From Morganella morganii (GTDB taxonomy: Bacteria > Pseudomonadota > Gammaproteobacteria > Enterobacterales > Enterobacteriaceae): 64,000 nucleotides of DNA. The translations under genes were made by a program, and so were the position numbers. Location of the stretch: NCBI RefSeq assembly GCF_019243775.1, contig NZ_CP069157.1, positions 2,801,418 through 2,865,417 on the forward strand, read 5' to 3'. Below, in pieces: positions 29,171 through 40,440 of this stretch; positions within the stretch are counted from its first letter, which is position 1, and every line of letters starts with the position of its first letter. The notes under the pieces are model-generated. The model did not search any database. It saw nothing but the letters and a program-made list of their open reading frames with translations, and was not told the origin of the DNA.

Positions 29171-29767
29171 TTATAACTGTACGCCGGAGAAGGACATAAA
29201 GCCCAGAGCCATCAGTCCGGTGGTCACGAATGTGATCCCCAGCCCTTTCAGGCCGGCCGGTACGTCAGAGTATTTCATCTTCTCGCGGATAGCGGCCATC
29301 AGCACGATCGCCAGCAGCCAGCCGATACCGGAAGCGAACCCGTAAACCACAGACTCCGTAAAGTTGTAGTCGCGCTGCGCCATAAAGGACACACCACCGA
29401 AAATCGCACAGTTTACGGTGATTAACGGCAGGAAGATCCCCAGCGCGTTATACAGTGCCGGGAAGTAGCGATCCAGAATCATCTCCAGAATCTGTACCAG
29501 CGCCGCAATGACCCCGATAAAGGTAATGAAATTCAGGAAGCTTAAATCCACACCTTCCATCAGTGCGCCGTCGCGCAGCAGCAGGTTGTACACCAGGTTG
29601 TTTGCCGGAACCGAAATCCCCAGCACCACGGTAACCGCCACGCCGAGACCAAACGCCGTTTTGACGTTTTTCGACACCGCCAGGAACGTACACATCCCGA
29701 GGAAGAAGGCCAGTGCCATGTTTTCAATAAACACAGCCCGCACAAAGAGACTGATATAATGTTCCAT
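29171..29767 (-). CDS. nqrE: Na+-NQR subunit E
   Basis: Inner-membrane subunit of 198 residues with six helices. Cys in [10 protein letters not shown] and TVNCAIFGG are the expected ligands of the intramembrane Fe site shared with NqrD. It lies 3 bp after nqrD. Confidence 0.98.
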   Translation of the reverse strand: MEHYISLFVRAVFIENMALAFFLGMCTFLAVSKNVKTAFGLGVAVTVVLGISVPANNLVYNLLLRDGALMEGVDLSFLNFITFIGVIAALVQILEMILDRYFPALYNALGIFLPLITVNCAIFGGVSFMAQRDYNFTESVVYGFASGIGWLLAIVLMAAIREKMKYSDVPAGLKGLGITFVTTGLMALGFMSFSGVQL

Positions 29768-29770
29768 ATC

Positions 29771-30400
29771 TTAATCCTCCTCGACTTGTGACGGTTTCAG
29801 GGTACGGATCCCCCAGATAAGCATCCCGATGATAAAGAATGCACTTGGTGCCAGCAGGAACAGTCCGTTCGGCAGATACCAGCCGCCGTTCTGTACCGTT
29901 TCCAGTACCGTCACGCCAAAGAGTTTGCCGGAGCCGATCAGTTCACGGAAGAAGCCCACCAGCAGCAGGATCACACCGTAACCCAGGCCGTTACCGATAC
30001 CGTCCATAAAGCTTTCAAGCGGCGGCGCTTTCATGGCATACGCTTCCGCACGACCCATCACAATACAGTTGGTAATGATCAGACCGACGAACACGGAAAG
30101 CTGTTTGGAGATACCGTAGGCATAGGCCCGCAGGATCTGGTCAACAAGAATAACCAGCGAGGCGATAATTGCCATCTGAACGATAATCCGCACACTACCC
30201 GGGATAAAATTACGGATCATCGAGATAAACATGCTGGAGAATGCCGTCACCAGGGTTACCGCGATGGTCATAACCAGTGCAGTTTCCAGTTTGGTGGTCA
30301 CCGCCAGCGCCGAACACACCCCCAGTACCTGGAGGGCAATCGGGTTGTTATCTAATAACGGTCCGAGAAGAACGCGTTTAATTTCTTTACTATCAGCCAT
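29771..30400 (-). CDS. nqrD: Na+-NQR subunit D
   Basis: Inner-membrane subunit, 209 residues, pseudo-symmetric partner of NqrE. Cys in [14 protein letters not shown] and [14 protein letters not shown] are the Fe-site ligands. It overlaps the end of nqrC by 8 bp, so translation is coupled. Confidence 0.98.
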   Translation of the reverse strand: MADSKEIKRVLLGPLLDNNPIALQVLGVCSALAVTTKLETALVMTIAVTLVTAFSSMFISMIRNFIPGSVRIIVQMAIIASLVILVDQILRAYAYGISKQLSVFVGLIITNCIVMGRAEAYAMKAPPLESFMDGIGNGLGYGVILLLVGFFRELIGSGKLFGVTVLETVQNGGWYLPNGLFLLAPSAFFIIGMLIWGIRTLKPSQVEED

Positions 30401-31187
30401 GATTCAACGCTCCTTCGCGTACTGTTTTCAGGAACGGGCCAAAACCGTTGTCGCCCAGCCAGAAATCAAACATATGCTGGATGCCGTTTGAGGTCAGTGT
30501 CGCACCGGATAAACCATCAATGCCGTACGGGCTGTCAGTGGCGCCGCTGCGGACGATTTTGATAGCCGGCATACCTTCTTCATTAAACAGCTTTTTACCA
30601 ATCCACTGTTTACGCCATTGCGGGTTATCCACCTCACCGCCCAGCCCCGGCGTTTCACCGTGCTGGTAGTAAGTGATCCCCTCGGAGGTGATACCGTCGA
30701 CATCAATCGCGATAAAGGCATACATCACCGACCACAGACCGGAGCCGTAAACCGGCAGAACAATCTTGCTGGTTTCACCCTGCTCATTCTGTACCAGATA
30801 GATTTCCGCGCTGTTGGCACGGCGGCGGATTTTCGCCAGATCTTCTTCCGGTGACAGGGCAATACTGCTCTCATCACTGCGCAGTTCATCGTTGAGATCG
30901 TACTTGCCGGTGCTGTCGCTCATCTGACCGGTTTTTAAATCCACCATTTTTGCTCTGATGAATTTTTTATAGACAGCATCGATTTCGTCTGCCGGCATGG
31001 ATGGCGTCAGTAACCCGGCCACATCCAGAATGTTACGCTGCTTATCCAGCATAATCTGGTTCTGCTGCGTGGACTTCAGCCCCACAGCAGAACCGGCCAC
31101 GACTATTGAACACACAAGGCAAAGGACGAAGACAACGATAAACGTTCTTGCGACACTGTCCTTGTTTTTCGTTTTTTCATTAGCCAC
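30393..31187 (-). CDS. nqrC: Na+-NQR subunit C
   Basis: Periplasm-facing flavoprotein subunit carrying covalent FMN. I place the start at a GTG (31187; product [16 protein letters not shown]) because GGAGAAAAG lies in front of it and the frame matches known NqrC; 264 residues. An N-terminal helix (residues 14-34) anchors it. SGATLTS near residue 225 is the flavinylation motif used by ApbE. Its start overlaps the nqrB stop by 8 bp. Confidence 0.95.
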   Translation of the reverse strand: MANEKTKNKDSVARTFIVVFVLCLVCSIVVAGSAVGLKSTQQNQIMLDKQRNILDVAGLLTPSMPADEIDAVYKKFIRAKMVDLKTGQMSDSTGKYDLNDELRSDESSIALSPEEDLAKIRRRANSAEIYLVQNEQGETSKIVLPVYGSGLWSVMYAFIAIDVDGITSEGITYYQHGETPGLGGEVDNPQWRKQWIGKKLFNEEGMPAIKIVRSGATDSPYGIDGLSGATLTSNGIQHMFDFWLGDNGFGPFLKTVREGALNHG

Positions 31188-32418
31188 GTGCTTTTCTCCG
31201 TTTAATGTTTGCCTGAACCACCAGATAATCAAATAACGGGGCGAATAAGTTGGCGAACAGGATAGCCAGCATCATCCCTTCCGGATATGCCGGGTTTGCC
31301 ACACGGATCAGGACACACATCACCCCGATCAGGATCCCGTAAGCCCATTTCCCTTTGTCGGTAAATGAGGCTGAAACCGGGTCCGTCGCCATGAAAATCA
31401 TACCGAAGGCAAAACCGCCCAGGACCAGATGCCAGTACCACGGCATAGCAAACAGCGGGTTGGTGTCCGAACCAATCATATTAAAGACGGCGGACATTGC
31501 GATCATCCCGACCATCACACCGGCCACAATACGCAAAGACGCAATACGGGCAAACAGAATGACTGCACCACCGATCAGAATCATCAGCGTGGAGACTTCA
31601 CCAATCGAGCCCGGCACGTTACCGATAAAGGCATCCATCCAGGAGATCGGCTGATTGGTCATGGTATTAACGAGCTGATGCTCGCCACCGACCGCCCACT
31701 GTGACAGCGGGGTTGCGCCGGAGAAGCCGTCAGCGGCAGTCCAGACGGTATCACCGGAAATCTGAGCCGGATAAGCAAAGAACAGGAAAGCACGGCCGGC
31801 CAGTGCCGGGTTCAGGAAGTTGCGTCCTGTACCACCGAAAATTTCCTTTGCGACCACCACACCGAAGGTGACAGCCAGCGCGGCCTGCCATAACGGCAGC
31901 GTCGGCGGAACAATCAGTGCCAGCAGAATGGAGGTGATAAAGAAACCTTCGTTGATTTCATGCCCGCGGATCATCGCAAACAGAACTTCCCAGAAGCCGC
32001 CGACGATAAAAATCACCCCGTAGATCGGCAGGAAATAGACGGCACCGAACAGCATTTTGCTGACCCAGCCCGCATCCTGAGTGAAGGACACCCCGATAAG
32101 CTCCGCCAGACGATAATGCCAGTCACCGGCAATCACCTGCTGAAGCTCCGCACCGCTGTACATATCCAGCAGTACCGGCATTGCCTGGTTACCGACGTTA
32201 TACATCCCCCAGAACATGGCCGGGAAAACGGATAACCAGACCAGGATCATCAGACGTTTAAGGTCGATGGAGTCACGGACATGTGAACGCCCGCGGGTAA
32301 CTGTCCCCGGGGTATAGAAGATGGTGGCGGCTGCTTCATACAGTGCATACCACCTCTGTAATTTGCCGCCCGGTTCAAAATGCGGCTCAATTTTTTCGAG
32401 AAATTTTTTCAGACCCAT
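31180..32418 (-). CDS. nqrB: Na+-NQR subunit B
   Basis: Central membrane subunit with covalent FMN and riboflavin, thought to hold the sodium path. It has 412 residues and about ten helices; [12 protein letters not shown] near residue 231 holds the flavinylated Thr. N-terminal [17 protein letters not shown] is typical. It lies 2 bp after nqrA. Confidence 0.98.
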   Translation of the reverse strand: MGLKKFLEKIEPHFEPGGKLQRWYALYEAAATIFYTPGTVTRGRSHVRDSIDLKRLMILVWLSVFPAMFWGMYNVGNQAMPVLLDMYSGAELQQVIAGDWHYRLAELIGVSFTQDAGWVSKMLFGAVYFLPIYGVIFIVGGFWEVLFAMIRGHEINEGFFITSILLALIVPPTLPLWQAALAVTFGVVVAKEIFGGTGRNFLNPALAGRAFLFFAYPAQISGDTVWTAADGFSGATPLSQWAVGGEHQLVNTMTNQPISWMDAFIGNVPGSIGEVSTLMILIGGAVILFARIASLRIVAGVMVGMIAMSAVFNMIGSDTNPLFAMPWYWHLVLGGFAFGMIFMATDPVSASFTDKGKWAYGILIGVMCVLIRVANPAYPEGMMLAILFANLFAPLFDYLVVQANIKRRKARG

Positions 32419-32420
32419 GA

Positions 32421-33764
32421 TTATCCTTCCTGCTCAATCCTGGTCAGTACGTCACGCAGCACCGGGCCGTACTCATATTTACTCTGACAGACATAGGTAC
32501 ACAGCCCCAGATCTTCCTCATCCAGCTCCAGCGCACCCAGTGCCTGGGCACTGTCAGTATCACCCGCCAGCAGATCGCGCAGGAAATGTGTCGCCATAAT
32601 GTCGAGCGGCATCACACGTTCATAACTGCCGATTGGCACCATAGAACGTTCGCCACCATTCATTGATGTGGTGAATGAGAACAGTTTTTTCTTAAAGAAA
32701 TGACCCAGTGTGGTGCGGGTAACCGTGTATTTGTCTGTGCCCGGCATAATCCAGCCGAACAGCTCTTTCTCCCGGCCTTCTTCCAGAACAGAGACCTGAT
32801 TGGTAAAACGGCCCAGATAGTGATGAGCATCATCACTGGCCACGCCCCACAGGACCGAACCGGAAATAATGCGGTTTTCACCGGCTTTCAGCTGCCCTTC
32901 GGTCAGTTCATACAGATCTGCGCCGAGGCGGGTTTTCAGCAGACGCGGATTTTCCACCTGCGGGCCACCGAGCGCCACAATACGGTCGGTATATAAAAAG
33001 CCGGTCGTGAACAGTTTACCGATGGCGATGACATCCTGGTAATTCAGAGACCAGACGGTTTTCGTTGCGCTGACCGGTTCCAGGAAGTGGATGTGCGTAC
33101 CGGCAAGGCCTGCCGGATGCGGCCCGGTAAACTGCGTGTAACTAACACGATTGTTATCGGTAACTTTTGCGAAGTCATCTGTACCGTGACAAACATGAAC
33201 CTTCCCTTCCGTCAGGCAGCTCAGTACCTGTAAGCCGTCATCAAATGACGCCTGTTCCTGACGGATAATCACCAGCGGATCAGCCGCCAGCGGATTGGTG
33301 TCCATAGCAGTGACAAAAATAGCAGCCGGCACAGAGCCTAATTTTGGGGTATGACTGAACGGACGTGTCCGCAGCGCGGTCCATAATCCGGAGGCCACCA
33401 GGTTTTTCTCTGCCTGTTCACGGGTCAGTGACGGCAGCTCCCGGCGGTCATAACTGTCAAATGTTAATTGCTCGTCTCCCTGTATCTCAATCACCACAGA
33501 TTGTAATACACGACGCTCACCACGATTGATGGCTTTTACCACTCCGCAGGCGGGGCTGGTAAAAATCACACCGGGGTTCTTTTTGTCTTCAAAAAGAGCC
33601 TGTCCTTTCTTCACTGATTCACCTTCCTGAACCAGCATCGACGGACGCATCCCGATGTATTCCTCACCCAGCAATGCTGCGTGGCGGACTGAAGGGCCAT
33701 CTTCTGTGACTTGAGCAGGTGCTCCTGCGATCGGCAGGTCGAGTCCTTTTTTAATTTTAATCAT
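32421..33764 (-). CDS. nqrA: Na+-NQR subunit A
   Basis: Peripheral quinone-associated subunit and first gene of the operon. Start at 33764 ([16 protein letters not shown]), giving 447 residues, the Vibrio length; an upstream GTG would add ten non-conserved residues. The Shine-Dalgarno is poor. The biotinyl-lipoyl-like fold region and C-terminal [16 protein letters not shown] are typical. Confidence 0.97.
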   Translation of the reverse strand: MIKIKKGLDLPIAGAPAQVTEDGPSVRHAALLGEEYIGMRPSMLVQEGESVKKGQALFEDKKNPGVIFTSPACGVVKAINRGERRVLQSVVIEIQGDEQLTFDSYDRRELPSLTREQAEKNLVASGLWTALRTRPFSHTPKLGSVPAAIFVTAMDTNPLAADPLVIIRQEQASFDDGLQVLSCLTEGKVHVCHGTDDFAKVTDNNRVSYTQFTGPHPAGLAGTHIHFLEPVSATKTVWSLNYQDVIAIGKLFTTGFLYTDRIVALGGPQVENPRLLKTRLGADLYELTEGQLKAGENRIISGSVLWGVASDDAHHYLGRFTNQVSVLEEGREKELFGWIMPGTDKYTVTRTTLGHFFKKKLFSFTTSMNGGERSMVPIGSYERVMPLDIMATHFLRDLLAGDTDSAQALGALELDEEDLGLCTYVCQSKYEYGPVLRDVLTRIEQEG

Positions 33765-34177
33765 AAAATTTGCACAAGTTTTTGTTAAACCCACGTCATC
33801 ACTGCCGCAGCAGCGTATGACAACTCAACAATAAAAACACTCCGGGCCGTTATTGTCGCCCCGGGCTGTTTTCTCTGATGTATGTCACGATTTTGCGTAA
33901 ATCAGATCCGCATTATTTTACCACTTCACAACAATTCTGTCCGGCGAAACGAGTGACCTGGTTCAAGCAAATGGGATTATTGTGATCAGAAAAAGCCTAA
34001 TAACTCGCCTTTACCGAGTAGTTAAGTCATCTTTACCGATTGCTGTTTATTTTTTAACCACAACAATATTTGTAACAACCGATTTTATTCTCACAGGAAA
34101 CCATTCACAAATTATCTGCATCATGGCAATCTGTTGTTACTTTTTTCACCAACCTATTGCCACCCTGAATATTAAGA
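33765..34177. promoter_or_regulatory. control region between nqrA and the yafK-like gene
   Basis: This 413-bp divergent gap must hold the nqr promoter. A CRP-like site on the reverse strand (CGTGA-N6-TCAGA, 33874-33889) matches TGTGA-N6-TCACA in eight of ten bases. Downstream in the nqr direction, CCGGG...CCCGG (33842-33866) is followed by AGTGTTTTTATTG, a terminator-like hairpin in the leader. Both are candidates only. The half next to 34178 is AT-rich with no clear site. Confidence 0.35.
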
Positions 34178-34924
34178 ATGCGACATATCATTTTTATGAT
34201 GATCGGCCTGCTGTTTTTTGCGGGACAATCATCAGCAAACACGGAAAAATCCGCGTCATTATGGCTCACAGCGCCGGTGAGTGATGTCCGGAACAGCCAG
34301 GTATTCATACAGATATTTAAAGAAGAAAAAGAGCTGGAGCTTTATAAGCGGGAAAATAACGGACGTTTTAAACTGGTAAAACGCTACCCGGTTTGTCAGT
34401 TTTCCGGCGGCCTCGGACCAAAGCAACTGACCGGTGATTTAAAAAGCCCGGAAGGATTTTACCGCATCAGTCTGTCACAGCTTAACCCGAACAGTCGGTT
34501 TTACCGAGCTATCAACCTTGGTTTTCCCAATGAATTCGACCGTGCGCACGGCTATACCGGGGATTATCTGATGGTTCACGGTGACTGCAAATCCGTCGGC
34601 TGCTACGCCATGACAGATGCTTATATTGATGAGATTTACCGCTATGTGGAAAGCGCCCTGCTGAGCGGACAGACAGATCTGAATATCGCGATTTACCCTT
34701 TCCGGATGACGCCTGAGAACCTGAACCGCCACCGGAACTCCGCACATCTGGCGTTCTGGCAGCAGTTGCAGCCTGCTTATCAGTATTTCGCTGAAAATCA
34801 GATACCGGCAGTCGTTGCGGTTGTTAACGGCCGTTATGTAACCGCTGCACATTCAGCTTTACCGGCACCGGCAGCGGATACCGGTTTGCTGACTCAGAAC
34901 ACGGACTCATCCCGTTCGCCGTAA
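34178..34924 (+). CDS. yafK: L,D-transpeptidase-fold protein (YafK/LdtF/DpaA family)
   Basis: Periplasmic YkuD-domain protein; E. coli YafK (LdtF/DpaA) removes Braun lipoprotein from peptidoglycan. It has 248 residues. A signal peptide covers about residues 1-20 (ending SSA). The catalytic motif is VHGDCKSVGCYAMTD near residue 129-143, with Cys in SVGC. The fold's LELYK and FSGGLGPKQLTGDLKSPEGFYRI are visible. Start at 34178 is not backed by a strong ribosome site; 34196 is an alternative. The last 31 bp overlap the convergent yafJ gene. The yafK-yafJ-gmhA-fadE neighbourhood agrees with E. coli. Confidence 0.92.
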   Translation: MRHIIFMMIGLLFFAGQSSANTEKSASLWLTAPVSDVRNSQVFIQIFKEEKELELYKRENNGRFKLVKRYPVCQFSGGLGPKQLTGDLKSPEGFYRISLSQLNPNSRFYRAINLGFPNEFDRAHGYTGDYLMVHGDCKSVGCYAMTDAYIDEIYRYVESALLSGQTDLNIAIYPFRMTPENLNRHRNSAHLAFWQQLQPAYQYFAENQIPAVVAVVNGRYVTAAHSALPAPAADTGLLTQNTDSSRSP

Positions 34925-35670
34925 TAAAAGAGAACGGCTTCGCCGGGCCCGATTTTCTGCCACTGTTCATTGCCGGTCAGCGGTTGCGTGGCAATCACAG
35001 ACACCACATCATCCGGCCGGGTATGCTGTGAGAAATCAATCTCCACATCACTGTCCACCAACCGCGCCTTACCAAAAGGTGCGCGGCGGGTGATCCAGTG
35101 CAGATTCGTTGAACAGTACGCCAGCACATAGCTGCCGTCTGACAGCAGCATATTAAAGACACCAAACTGCCGCAGCACATCCGCCAGCCGTTTAATTTCA
35201 CGGAATACTGTCTGCAGATCCTGCGGCGGCTGTGGGTATTTTTCTTTCAGCTGATTCAGCAGCCAGCAGAATGCATGCTCGCTGTCAGTCTGGCCGACCG
35301 GGGTAAAAAAACCGGTCGGCAGATGCTCATAGCCGCTGAGCTGCCCGTTATGGGCATATGTCCAGTTCCGCCCCCACAGTTCGCGGGTAAAAGGGTGGGT
35401 ATTTTCCAGTGATACCACCCCTCTGTTTGCCTGGCGGATATGGGCGATCACCGCTTCGGATTTGACAGGATAGTCACGGACAAAACGGGCAACGGGGGAG
35501 TTGCAGCAGGCACGGGCGTCTTTGAATGTCCGGCAGCCCATTCCTTCATAAAACGTAATTCCCCACCCGTCTTTATGCGGCCCGGTTTTGCCGCCGCGCG
35601 GGATCAGGCCACTGAGACTGAAATGAATATCAGTCGGGACATTCGCACTCATCCCCAGCAATTCACACAT
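34894..35670 (-). CDS. yafJ: class II glutamine amidotransferase-like protein YafJ
   Basis: It has 258 residues. Cys2 at the mature N-terminus (MCELLGMSANVPTD) is the Ntn nucleophile, and GPHKDGWGITFYEG near residue 30, RQANRGVVSLENTHPF and WTYAHNGQLSGY complete the amidotransferase domain. No synthase domain follows, so the ammonia acceptor is unknown. It converges on the yafK-like gene with a 31-bp overlap. Confidence 0.93.
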   Translation of the reverse strand: MCELLGMSANVPTDIHFSLSGLIPRGGKTGPHKDGWGITFYEGMGCRTFKDARACCNSPVARFVRDYPVKSEAVIAHIRQANRGVVSLENTHPFTRELWGRNWTYAHNGQLSGYEHLPTGFFTPVGQTDSEHAFCWLLNQLKEKYPQPPQDLQTVFREIKRLADVLRQFGVFNMLLSDGSYVLAYCSTNLHWITRRAPFGKARLVDSDVEIDFSQHTRPDDVVSVIATQPLTGNEQWQKIGPGEAVLFYYGERDESVF

Positions 35671-35823
35671 CGCCTTTCTCCCTTACCCGTTTTTGTGATG
35701 ACTGAGGACTATTGTTACCCGCAATCTGATAGTTTCACAATCGCGAAAATATCATTCTTTTAGATGATTTAGTTATATGTAAGGTGATTTATGCTTATGG
35801 TGAATAAGACAGGCATTACGCCA

Positions 35824-35858
35824 TAAAAAAGCACTCAACCGGCGGCAGAGTGCTTTTT
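35824..35858. terminator. bidirectional terminator between yafJ leader and gmhA
   Basis: AAAAAAGCACTC...GAGTGCTTTTT. On the reverse strand it ends gmhA transcription. Confidence 0.85.
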
Positions 35859-35879
35859 CAGGATCCGGCTTATATCCGG

Positions 35880-36458
35880 TTATTTGGCCATTTCTTTTTC
35901 GATCAGCATGATCAGAATATGAATAACCTTAATATGGATTTCCTGAATGCGATCCGCATAACCAAAGTGCGGAACACGGATTTCAATATCCGCGCTGCCT
36001 GCCATCTTACCGCCGTCTTTGCCGGTCAGCGTGATCACTTTCATGCCTTTGGCGCGGGCTGCTTCAATGGCTTTAATAATGTTGCCTGAATTACCGGATG
36101 TGGAGATACCGAGTAACACATCCCCTTCACGGCCGACAGATTCCACAAAACGGGAGAAAACATATTCATAGCCAAAATCATTGCTGACGCAGGATAAGTG
36201 GCTGACATCTGAAATGGCAATCGCCGGATAGCCCGGACGGTTTTCACGGTAGCGCCCGGTCAGTTCTTCCGCAAAATGCATCGCATCGCAGTGTGAACCG
36301 CCGTTGCCGCATGACATCACTTTGCCGCCCGCTTTAAAAGAATCAGCCAGCATGACAGCAGCCCGGCGGATAGCATCGATATTATTCTCATCTTTCAAAA
36401 AGTTATCGAGGGTTGCCGCTGCTTCGGTCAGTTCACCGCGGATAAGTTCCTGGTACAT
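35880..36458 (-). CDS. gmhA: sedoheptulose-7-phosphate isomerase GmhA (LpcA)
   Basis: First step of ADP-heptose synthesis for the lipopolysaccharide inner core. Start at 36458 ([17 protein letters not shown]), 192 residues as in E. coli; the longer frame upstream is not conserved. SIS domain with [20 protein letters not shown] near residue 51 and [15 protein letters not shown] near residue 117. A dispersed repeat copy lies about 100 bp upstream. Confidence 0.98.
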   Translation of the reverse strand: MYQELIRGELTEAAATLDNFLKDENNIDAIRRAAVMLADSFKAGGKVMSCGNGGSHCDAMHFAEELTGRYRENRPGYPAIAISDVSHLSCVSNDFGYEYVFSRFVESVGREGDVLLGISTSGNSGNIIKAIEAARAKGMKVITLTGKDGGKMAGSADIEIRVPHFGYADRIQEIHIKVIHILIMLIEKEMAK

Positions 36459-36562
36459 AGAGATAGGCTCCTGAAAATGAATCGGATTTGTCTGTCCTGA
36501 GTGTAACGGATCTGCCGGGGTGAAAGAAGTCACAATCCGTGGTATCTGCAAATAAGACACAT

Positions 36563-36660
36563 TGAGATTGCTGACAAAGAAGGATAAAACGTGGTTTTTC
36601 CTGGTTTATTTTTACAACCTCTGTCGGTCGTCGCCAACCCCTGCGGGTTTGTCAATGGCC
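36563..36660 (+). repeat. dispersed repeat, short form (copy 1)
   Basis: Runs from TGAGATTGCTGACAAAG to GGGTTTGTCAATGGCC. It matches 54335-54473 almost base for base, except that a 41-bp internal block of that copy is absent here; that block is bounded by TTCCTG repeats. It contains the small stems GGCG-GTCGT... style region and AACCCC-TGC-GGGTT. Both ends carry an inverted TGACAAA/TTTGTCA core. Confidence 0.85.
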
Positions 36661-36749
36661 GGATTTTATTTTGCTAATTTTGTGAGCTGAGTTGTAAATA
36701 AAATGTGAAATCATTGAAGTTATTCCGCCGTTGCGCTAAATCTGAACAC

Positions 36750-36766
36750 AACAGGTCAGACCTCTG
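36750..36766. promoter_or_regulatory. FadR-type operator upstream of fadE
   Basis: AACAGGTCAGACCTCTG contains the palindrome AGGTC-A-GACCT and fits the enterobacterial FadR consensus (CTGGTCNGACCNG type) closely. It lies about 50 bp before the fadE start, where FadR would repress fatty-acid degradation in the absence of long-chain acyl-CoA. Confidence 0.75.
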
Positions 36767-36814
36767 ATGACATCATATTGTGCTGACACGAATATCCGCC
36801 TACGGAGGTTCATC

Positions 36815-39265
36815 ATGTTACTAATCAGCATTATTCTGTTTATCGCCGTCACCGGGTTGCTCTCATTTCACCGGGTCAGCCTGAAGTACAGTGTAATGAC
36901 ACTGGTACTGTTCAGTATCGTCATGAATATCTTCCGTTTATGGCCGTTTACTGTCACCGTTTTACTGGTGCTGGTTACCCTGCCGTTTGTTATCACCCCC
37001 GTCCGTCAGGCATTGTTCAGCAGCCGTCTGATGCAGCTGTTCCGCAAAGTAATGCCGCCGATGTCACAGACAGAAAAAGAAGCAATCGATGCGGGTACCA
37101 CCTGGTGGGAAGGTGATTTATTCCGCGGGCAGCCGGACTGGCAGAAACTGCACAGCTATCCTGCCCCGCAACTGACAGCAGAAGAACAGGCTTTCCTCGA
37201 CGGCCCGGCAGAAGAAGCCTGCCGGATGGCCAATGATTTTGAAATTACCCACGAACTGGCGGATCTGCCGCCTGAATTATGGCAATTCCTGCGCGAGCAT
37301 AAATTCTTCGCCATGATCATCCGCAAAGAATACGGCGGCCTGGCGTTCTCCGCCTATGCCCAGGCGCGGGTCCTGCAAAAACTCGCCGGGGTTTCCGGTA
37401 TTCTGGCCATTACTGTCGGCGTGCCCAATTCGCTGGGGCCGGGCGAGCTGTTACAGCACTATGGTACTGATGAACAGAAAAAGCGCTGGCTGCCGGGACT
37501 GGCCTCCGGGGAAGAGATCCCCTGCTTTGCCCTGACCAGCCCGGAAGCCGGTTCAGATGCCGGTGCCATTCCGGATACCGGGATTATCTGCACCGGCGAA
37601 TGGCAGGGTGAACAGGTTCTCGGCATGCGCCTGAACTGGAATAAACGCTATATCACCCTGGCACCGGTCGCCACCGTGCTGGGTCTCGCCTTTAAACTGT
37701 ATGATCCGGATAAACTGCTCGGTGAAAAAACCTCGCTCGGGATCACCTGCGCACTCATCCCGGTAAATACCCCGGGGGTTGAAACCGGCACCCGTCATTT
37801 CCCGCTCAACGTCCCGTTCCAGAACGGCCCGACACGCGGTAAAGATGTCTTTGTGCCGCTGGATTATATTATCGGCGGCCCGGCAATGGCCGGACAGGGC
37901 TGGCGCATGCTGGTGGAGTGTCTGTCGGTCGGGCGTGGTATCACTCTGCCGTCCAATGCCACCGGCGGGCTGAAAAGTGCGGCCATGGCAATTGGCGCTT
38001 ATTCCTACATCCGTCGTCAGTTCCGGATGCCGATCGGCAAAATGGAAGGGATTGAGGAGCCGCTGGCGCGGATTGCCGGAAATGCCTATCTGATGGATGC
38101 CGCCGCCACGCTGATCACCACCGGTATTATGCTGGGAGAAAAACCGGCGGTTCTGTCCGCGATTGTGAAATACCACTGTACCCACCGGGGACAGCGCGCC
38201 ATTATTGATGCCATGGATATTGCGGGGGGTAAAGGTATCTGCCTCGGGCCGTCCAACTTCCTGGCCCGCAACTATCAGGGGGCGCCTATCGCGATTACTG
38301 TCGAAGGTGCCAATATTCTGACCCGCAGTATGATTATCTTCGGTCAGGGCGCTATCCGCTGTCACCCGTATGTACTGACTGAAATGGCCGCAGCGGCGGA
38401 TAATCAGCTGAATGACTTCGATAACGCACTGTTTTCTCATGTCGGCCATATGTTAACCGCCGCCACCCGCAGTTTCTGGCTCGGATTATCTCGCGGGCAT
38501 TTCAGCCCGTCACCGTTCCGGGATGCCACCCGCCGCTATTATCAGCATCTCAACCGGCTGAGCGCCAACCTGGCACTGTTATCTGATATCGCCATGGCGA
38601 CACTCGGCGGCAGTTTAAAACGCCGTGAGCGGATTTCCGCCAGACTCGGCGATATACTCAGCCAGCTTTACCTGGCATCCGCCACCTTAAAACGCTTTGA
38701 TGAAGATGGCCGTCCGCAGGCAGATTTACCGCTGGTGCACTGGGCAGTACAGGATTGCCTGTATGAAGCCGAAAAAGCCATGGATGAACTGCTGACCAAC
38801 TTCCCTGACCGCAGAGTCGCCGCCCTGCTGCGCCTGACTGTCTTCCCGACGGGCCGCCATCACCGTCCGCCGTCAGACAAACTGGACAGCAAACTCGCCC
38901 GTCTGCTGCAGGAACCGTCAGAGACCCGCGACAGAATCGGACGCGGGCAATATCTGACACCTGAGCCCAACAACCCGCACGGGCTGCTCAATGCCGCCCT
39001 CAGTGATATTCTCGCCGCTGAGCCGCTGGTGGATCGCCTGAGCCGCATGGCTGAAAAACACATTGATTTCACCCGGCTGGATAAACTGGCAGATATTGCC
39101 CTGGAAGACGGAAAAGTCACACCGGAAGAGGCTGATATTCTGCGTAAAGCGGAAGCCAGCCGTCTGCGCTCGATTAATGTGGATGAGTTTGCACCGGAGA
39201 TTATCGGCTTAAAATCACACGCTAATTCTCACCGTTACCGCAAAGGTGAAAATCCCGGCGCATAA
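36815..39265 (+). CDS. fadE: acyl-CoA dehydrogenase FadE
   Basis: First oxidative step of fatty-acid beta-oxidation, FAD-linked and membrane-associated. Start at 36815 ([14 protein letters not shown]), with GGAGG 6 bp in front; 816 residues (E. coli 814). Two N-terminal hydrophobic segments precede the conserved [24 protein letters not shown]. Dehydrogenase core: [20 protein letters not shown] near residue 230, [16 protein letters not shown] near residue 370, [23 protein letters not shown] near residue 495. Ends in a GC-rich hairpin. Confidence 0.98.
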   Translation: MLLISIILFIAVTGLLSFHRVSLKYSVMTLVLFSIVMNIFRLWPFTVTVLLVLVTLPFVITPVRQALFSSRLMQLFRKVMPPMSQTEKEAIDAGTTWWEGDLFRGQPDWQKLHSYPAPQLTAEEQAFLDGPAEEACRMANDFEITHELADLPPELWQFLREHKFFAMIIRKEYGGLAFSAYAQARVLQKLAGVSGILAITVGVPNSLGPGELLQHYGTDEQKKRWLPGLASGEEIPCFALTSPEAGSDAGAIPDTGIICTGEWQGEQVLGMRLNWNKRYITLAPVATVLGLAFKLYDPDKLLGEKTSLGITCALIPVNTPGVETGTRHFPLNVPFQNGPTRGKDVFVPLDYIIGGPAMAGQGWRMLVECLSVGRGITLPSNATGGLKSAAMAIGAYSYIRRQFRMPIGKMEGIEEPLARIAGNAYLMDAAATLITTGIMLGEKPAVLSAIVKYHCTHRGQRAIIDAMDIAGGKGICLGPSNFLARNYQGAPIAITVEGANILTRSMIIFGQGAIRCHPYVLTEMAAAADNQLNDFDNALFSHVGHMLTAATRSFWLGLSRGHFSPSPFRDATRRYYQHLNRLSANLALLSDIAMATLGGSLKRRERISARLGDILSQLYLASATLKRFDEDGRPQADLPLVHWAVQDCLYEAEKAMDELLTNFPDRRVAALLRLTVFPTGRHHRPPSDKLDSKLARLLQEPSETRDRIGRGQYLTPEPNNPHGLLNAALSDILAAEPLVDRLSRMAEKHIDFTRLDKLADIALEDGKVTPEEADILRKAEASRLRSINVDEFAPEIIGLKSHANSHRYRKGENPGA

Positions 39266-39272
39266 ATAACAC

Positions 39273-39296
39273 GGCGGAGCAGTTCTCTGCTCCGCC
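39273..39296 (+). terminator. GC-rich hairpin after fadE
   Basis: GGCGGAGCAG-TTCT-CTGCTCCGCC, perfect 10-bp stem between convergent genes. No real U-tract follows, so termination is likely but not certain. Confidence 0.6.
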
Positions 39297-39312
39297 ATTA
39301 CTGTGCTCTGTA

Positions 39313-40410
39313 TTACCGTCCTGTGCTGCTGTTGCCGGTCATATTGGCATCCAGGCTGAGGATCTCCCGCATTTGTGCGTCTGTCAGATCGGTATCAAAG
39401 AACTGCTTAAAGAACTGACGGATATCCTGCTGTATTGCCGCATCATCTGCCGGTTTACGCTTAACCCGCGCTTCAATCCATTTCATCATCAGCGGCGTTT
39501 CTATCCCCGGTGCATCCCAGCGGTAAATACCGATAGGCGCTTTATAGACACGTTTATTCTTCACGGCTGAAATCGTTTCTGTCCCCTGCCAGCCGACCGT
39601 ATTCCGGTACACATCTTCCGGCACGAATGAATCAAACTGGCTCAGAATAATAATTTCCGGATCCAGGTTAATCACCTGCTCTGCCGACACCGTGATCCAG
39701 TTTGGTTTAACCGGCATATCATCTGTCAGGTTAATACCCCCGGCCCGGTTGATCATCAGGCTGTTTACCGAGGTCTTTCCGGCCACCGTCAGGTTTTTAT
39801 CTCTGACATACAAAATGCCCGGCTTTCCGTACGGCATCTCGCGAATGGTCACCGGGGTTGAGTCTCTTGTCACCGTGTTCACTGACTCAATCTGATGATC
39901 AAAAAAAGCCAGTAAATCTGCGGCCCGCTTTTCTTTGCCCAGAATATCGCCCAGCAGCCTGATCCCGTTTTTCACATCATCCAAATCACCGTATCTGATT
40001 GCCACTGCCGGGATGCCGAGTTTATCCAGTTTCTCTTTTTCTTCTTTCTGGTAATCCCAGATAATCACCAGATCCGGATTTAACCTGACCAGCTCTTCGC
40101 CGTTAATCGTGAAATCTTTATTCACAAAGGTGCTGTTTACCTTCTCAATACCGGGAGCCAGTGTTTTTAAAATACTGTTGCGGTAAGCCTCTTTTGCTGA
40201 CGGATGCATCCCCGCAATTTTTGCATCTGAACCATCCACCACATAAATCATCGACATCCACGGAATAGGCACAACCGCAATCCGCTGTACCTTATCCGGA
40301 ATAGTGACCCGGTTCCCGGCGAGATCGGTGATTTCTTTTGCCCCGGCACAATTGAAAAACAGCAGTAATACACCGGCACTGAAAATACGTTTTAAGGCTG
40401 ATATTGCCAT
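39313..40410 (-). CDS. orphan periplasmic binding protein, iron-complex type
   Basis: Class III substrate-binding protein (PF01497 type: FepB/BtuF/HmuT relatives), 365 residues. Signal peptide to about residue 24 (LLLFFNCAGA). Then EITDLAGNRVTIPDKVQRIAV and LVRLNPDLVIIWDYQ, the lobe signatures. Substrate cannot be read from sequence; siderophore, haem or corrinoid are all possible. No permease or ATPase gene is near, so it must use a transporter encoded elsewhere. It starts 30 bp after the flavin reductase gene and is probably in the same Fur-controlled unit. The C-terminal third (KWIEARVKRKPADDAAIQQD) is a common helical tail in this family. Confidence 0.85.
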   Translation of the reverse strand: MAISALKRIFSAGVLLLFFNCAGAKEITDLAGNRVTIPDKVQRIAVVPIPWMSMIYVVDGSDAKIAGMHPSAKEAYRNSILKTLAPGIEKVNSTFVNKDFTINGEELVRLNPDLVIIWDYQKEEKEKLDKLGIPAVAIRYGDLDDVKNGIRLLGDILGKEKRAADLLAFFDHQIESVNTVTRDSTPVTIREMPYGKPGILYVRDKNLTVAGKTSVNSLMINRAGGINLTDDMPVKPNWITVSAEQVINLDPEIIILSQFDSFVPEDVYRNTVGWQGTETISAVKNKRVYKAPIGIYRWDAPGIETPLMMKWIEARVKRKPADDAAIQQDIRQFFKQFFDTDLTDAQMREILSLDANMTGNSSTGR

Positions 40411-40440
40411 GTTATCTTCCTGTCATTGTATTTACTGTTA

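Larger units (their letters stand above)
36459..36814. other. gmhA-fadE divergent control region
   Basis: This 356-bp gap holds, in order, the gmhA leader, a 98-bp dispersed repeat (36563-36660), an AT-rich stretch and the fadE FadR-type operator (36750-36766). No gene seen. Confidence 0.7.
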
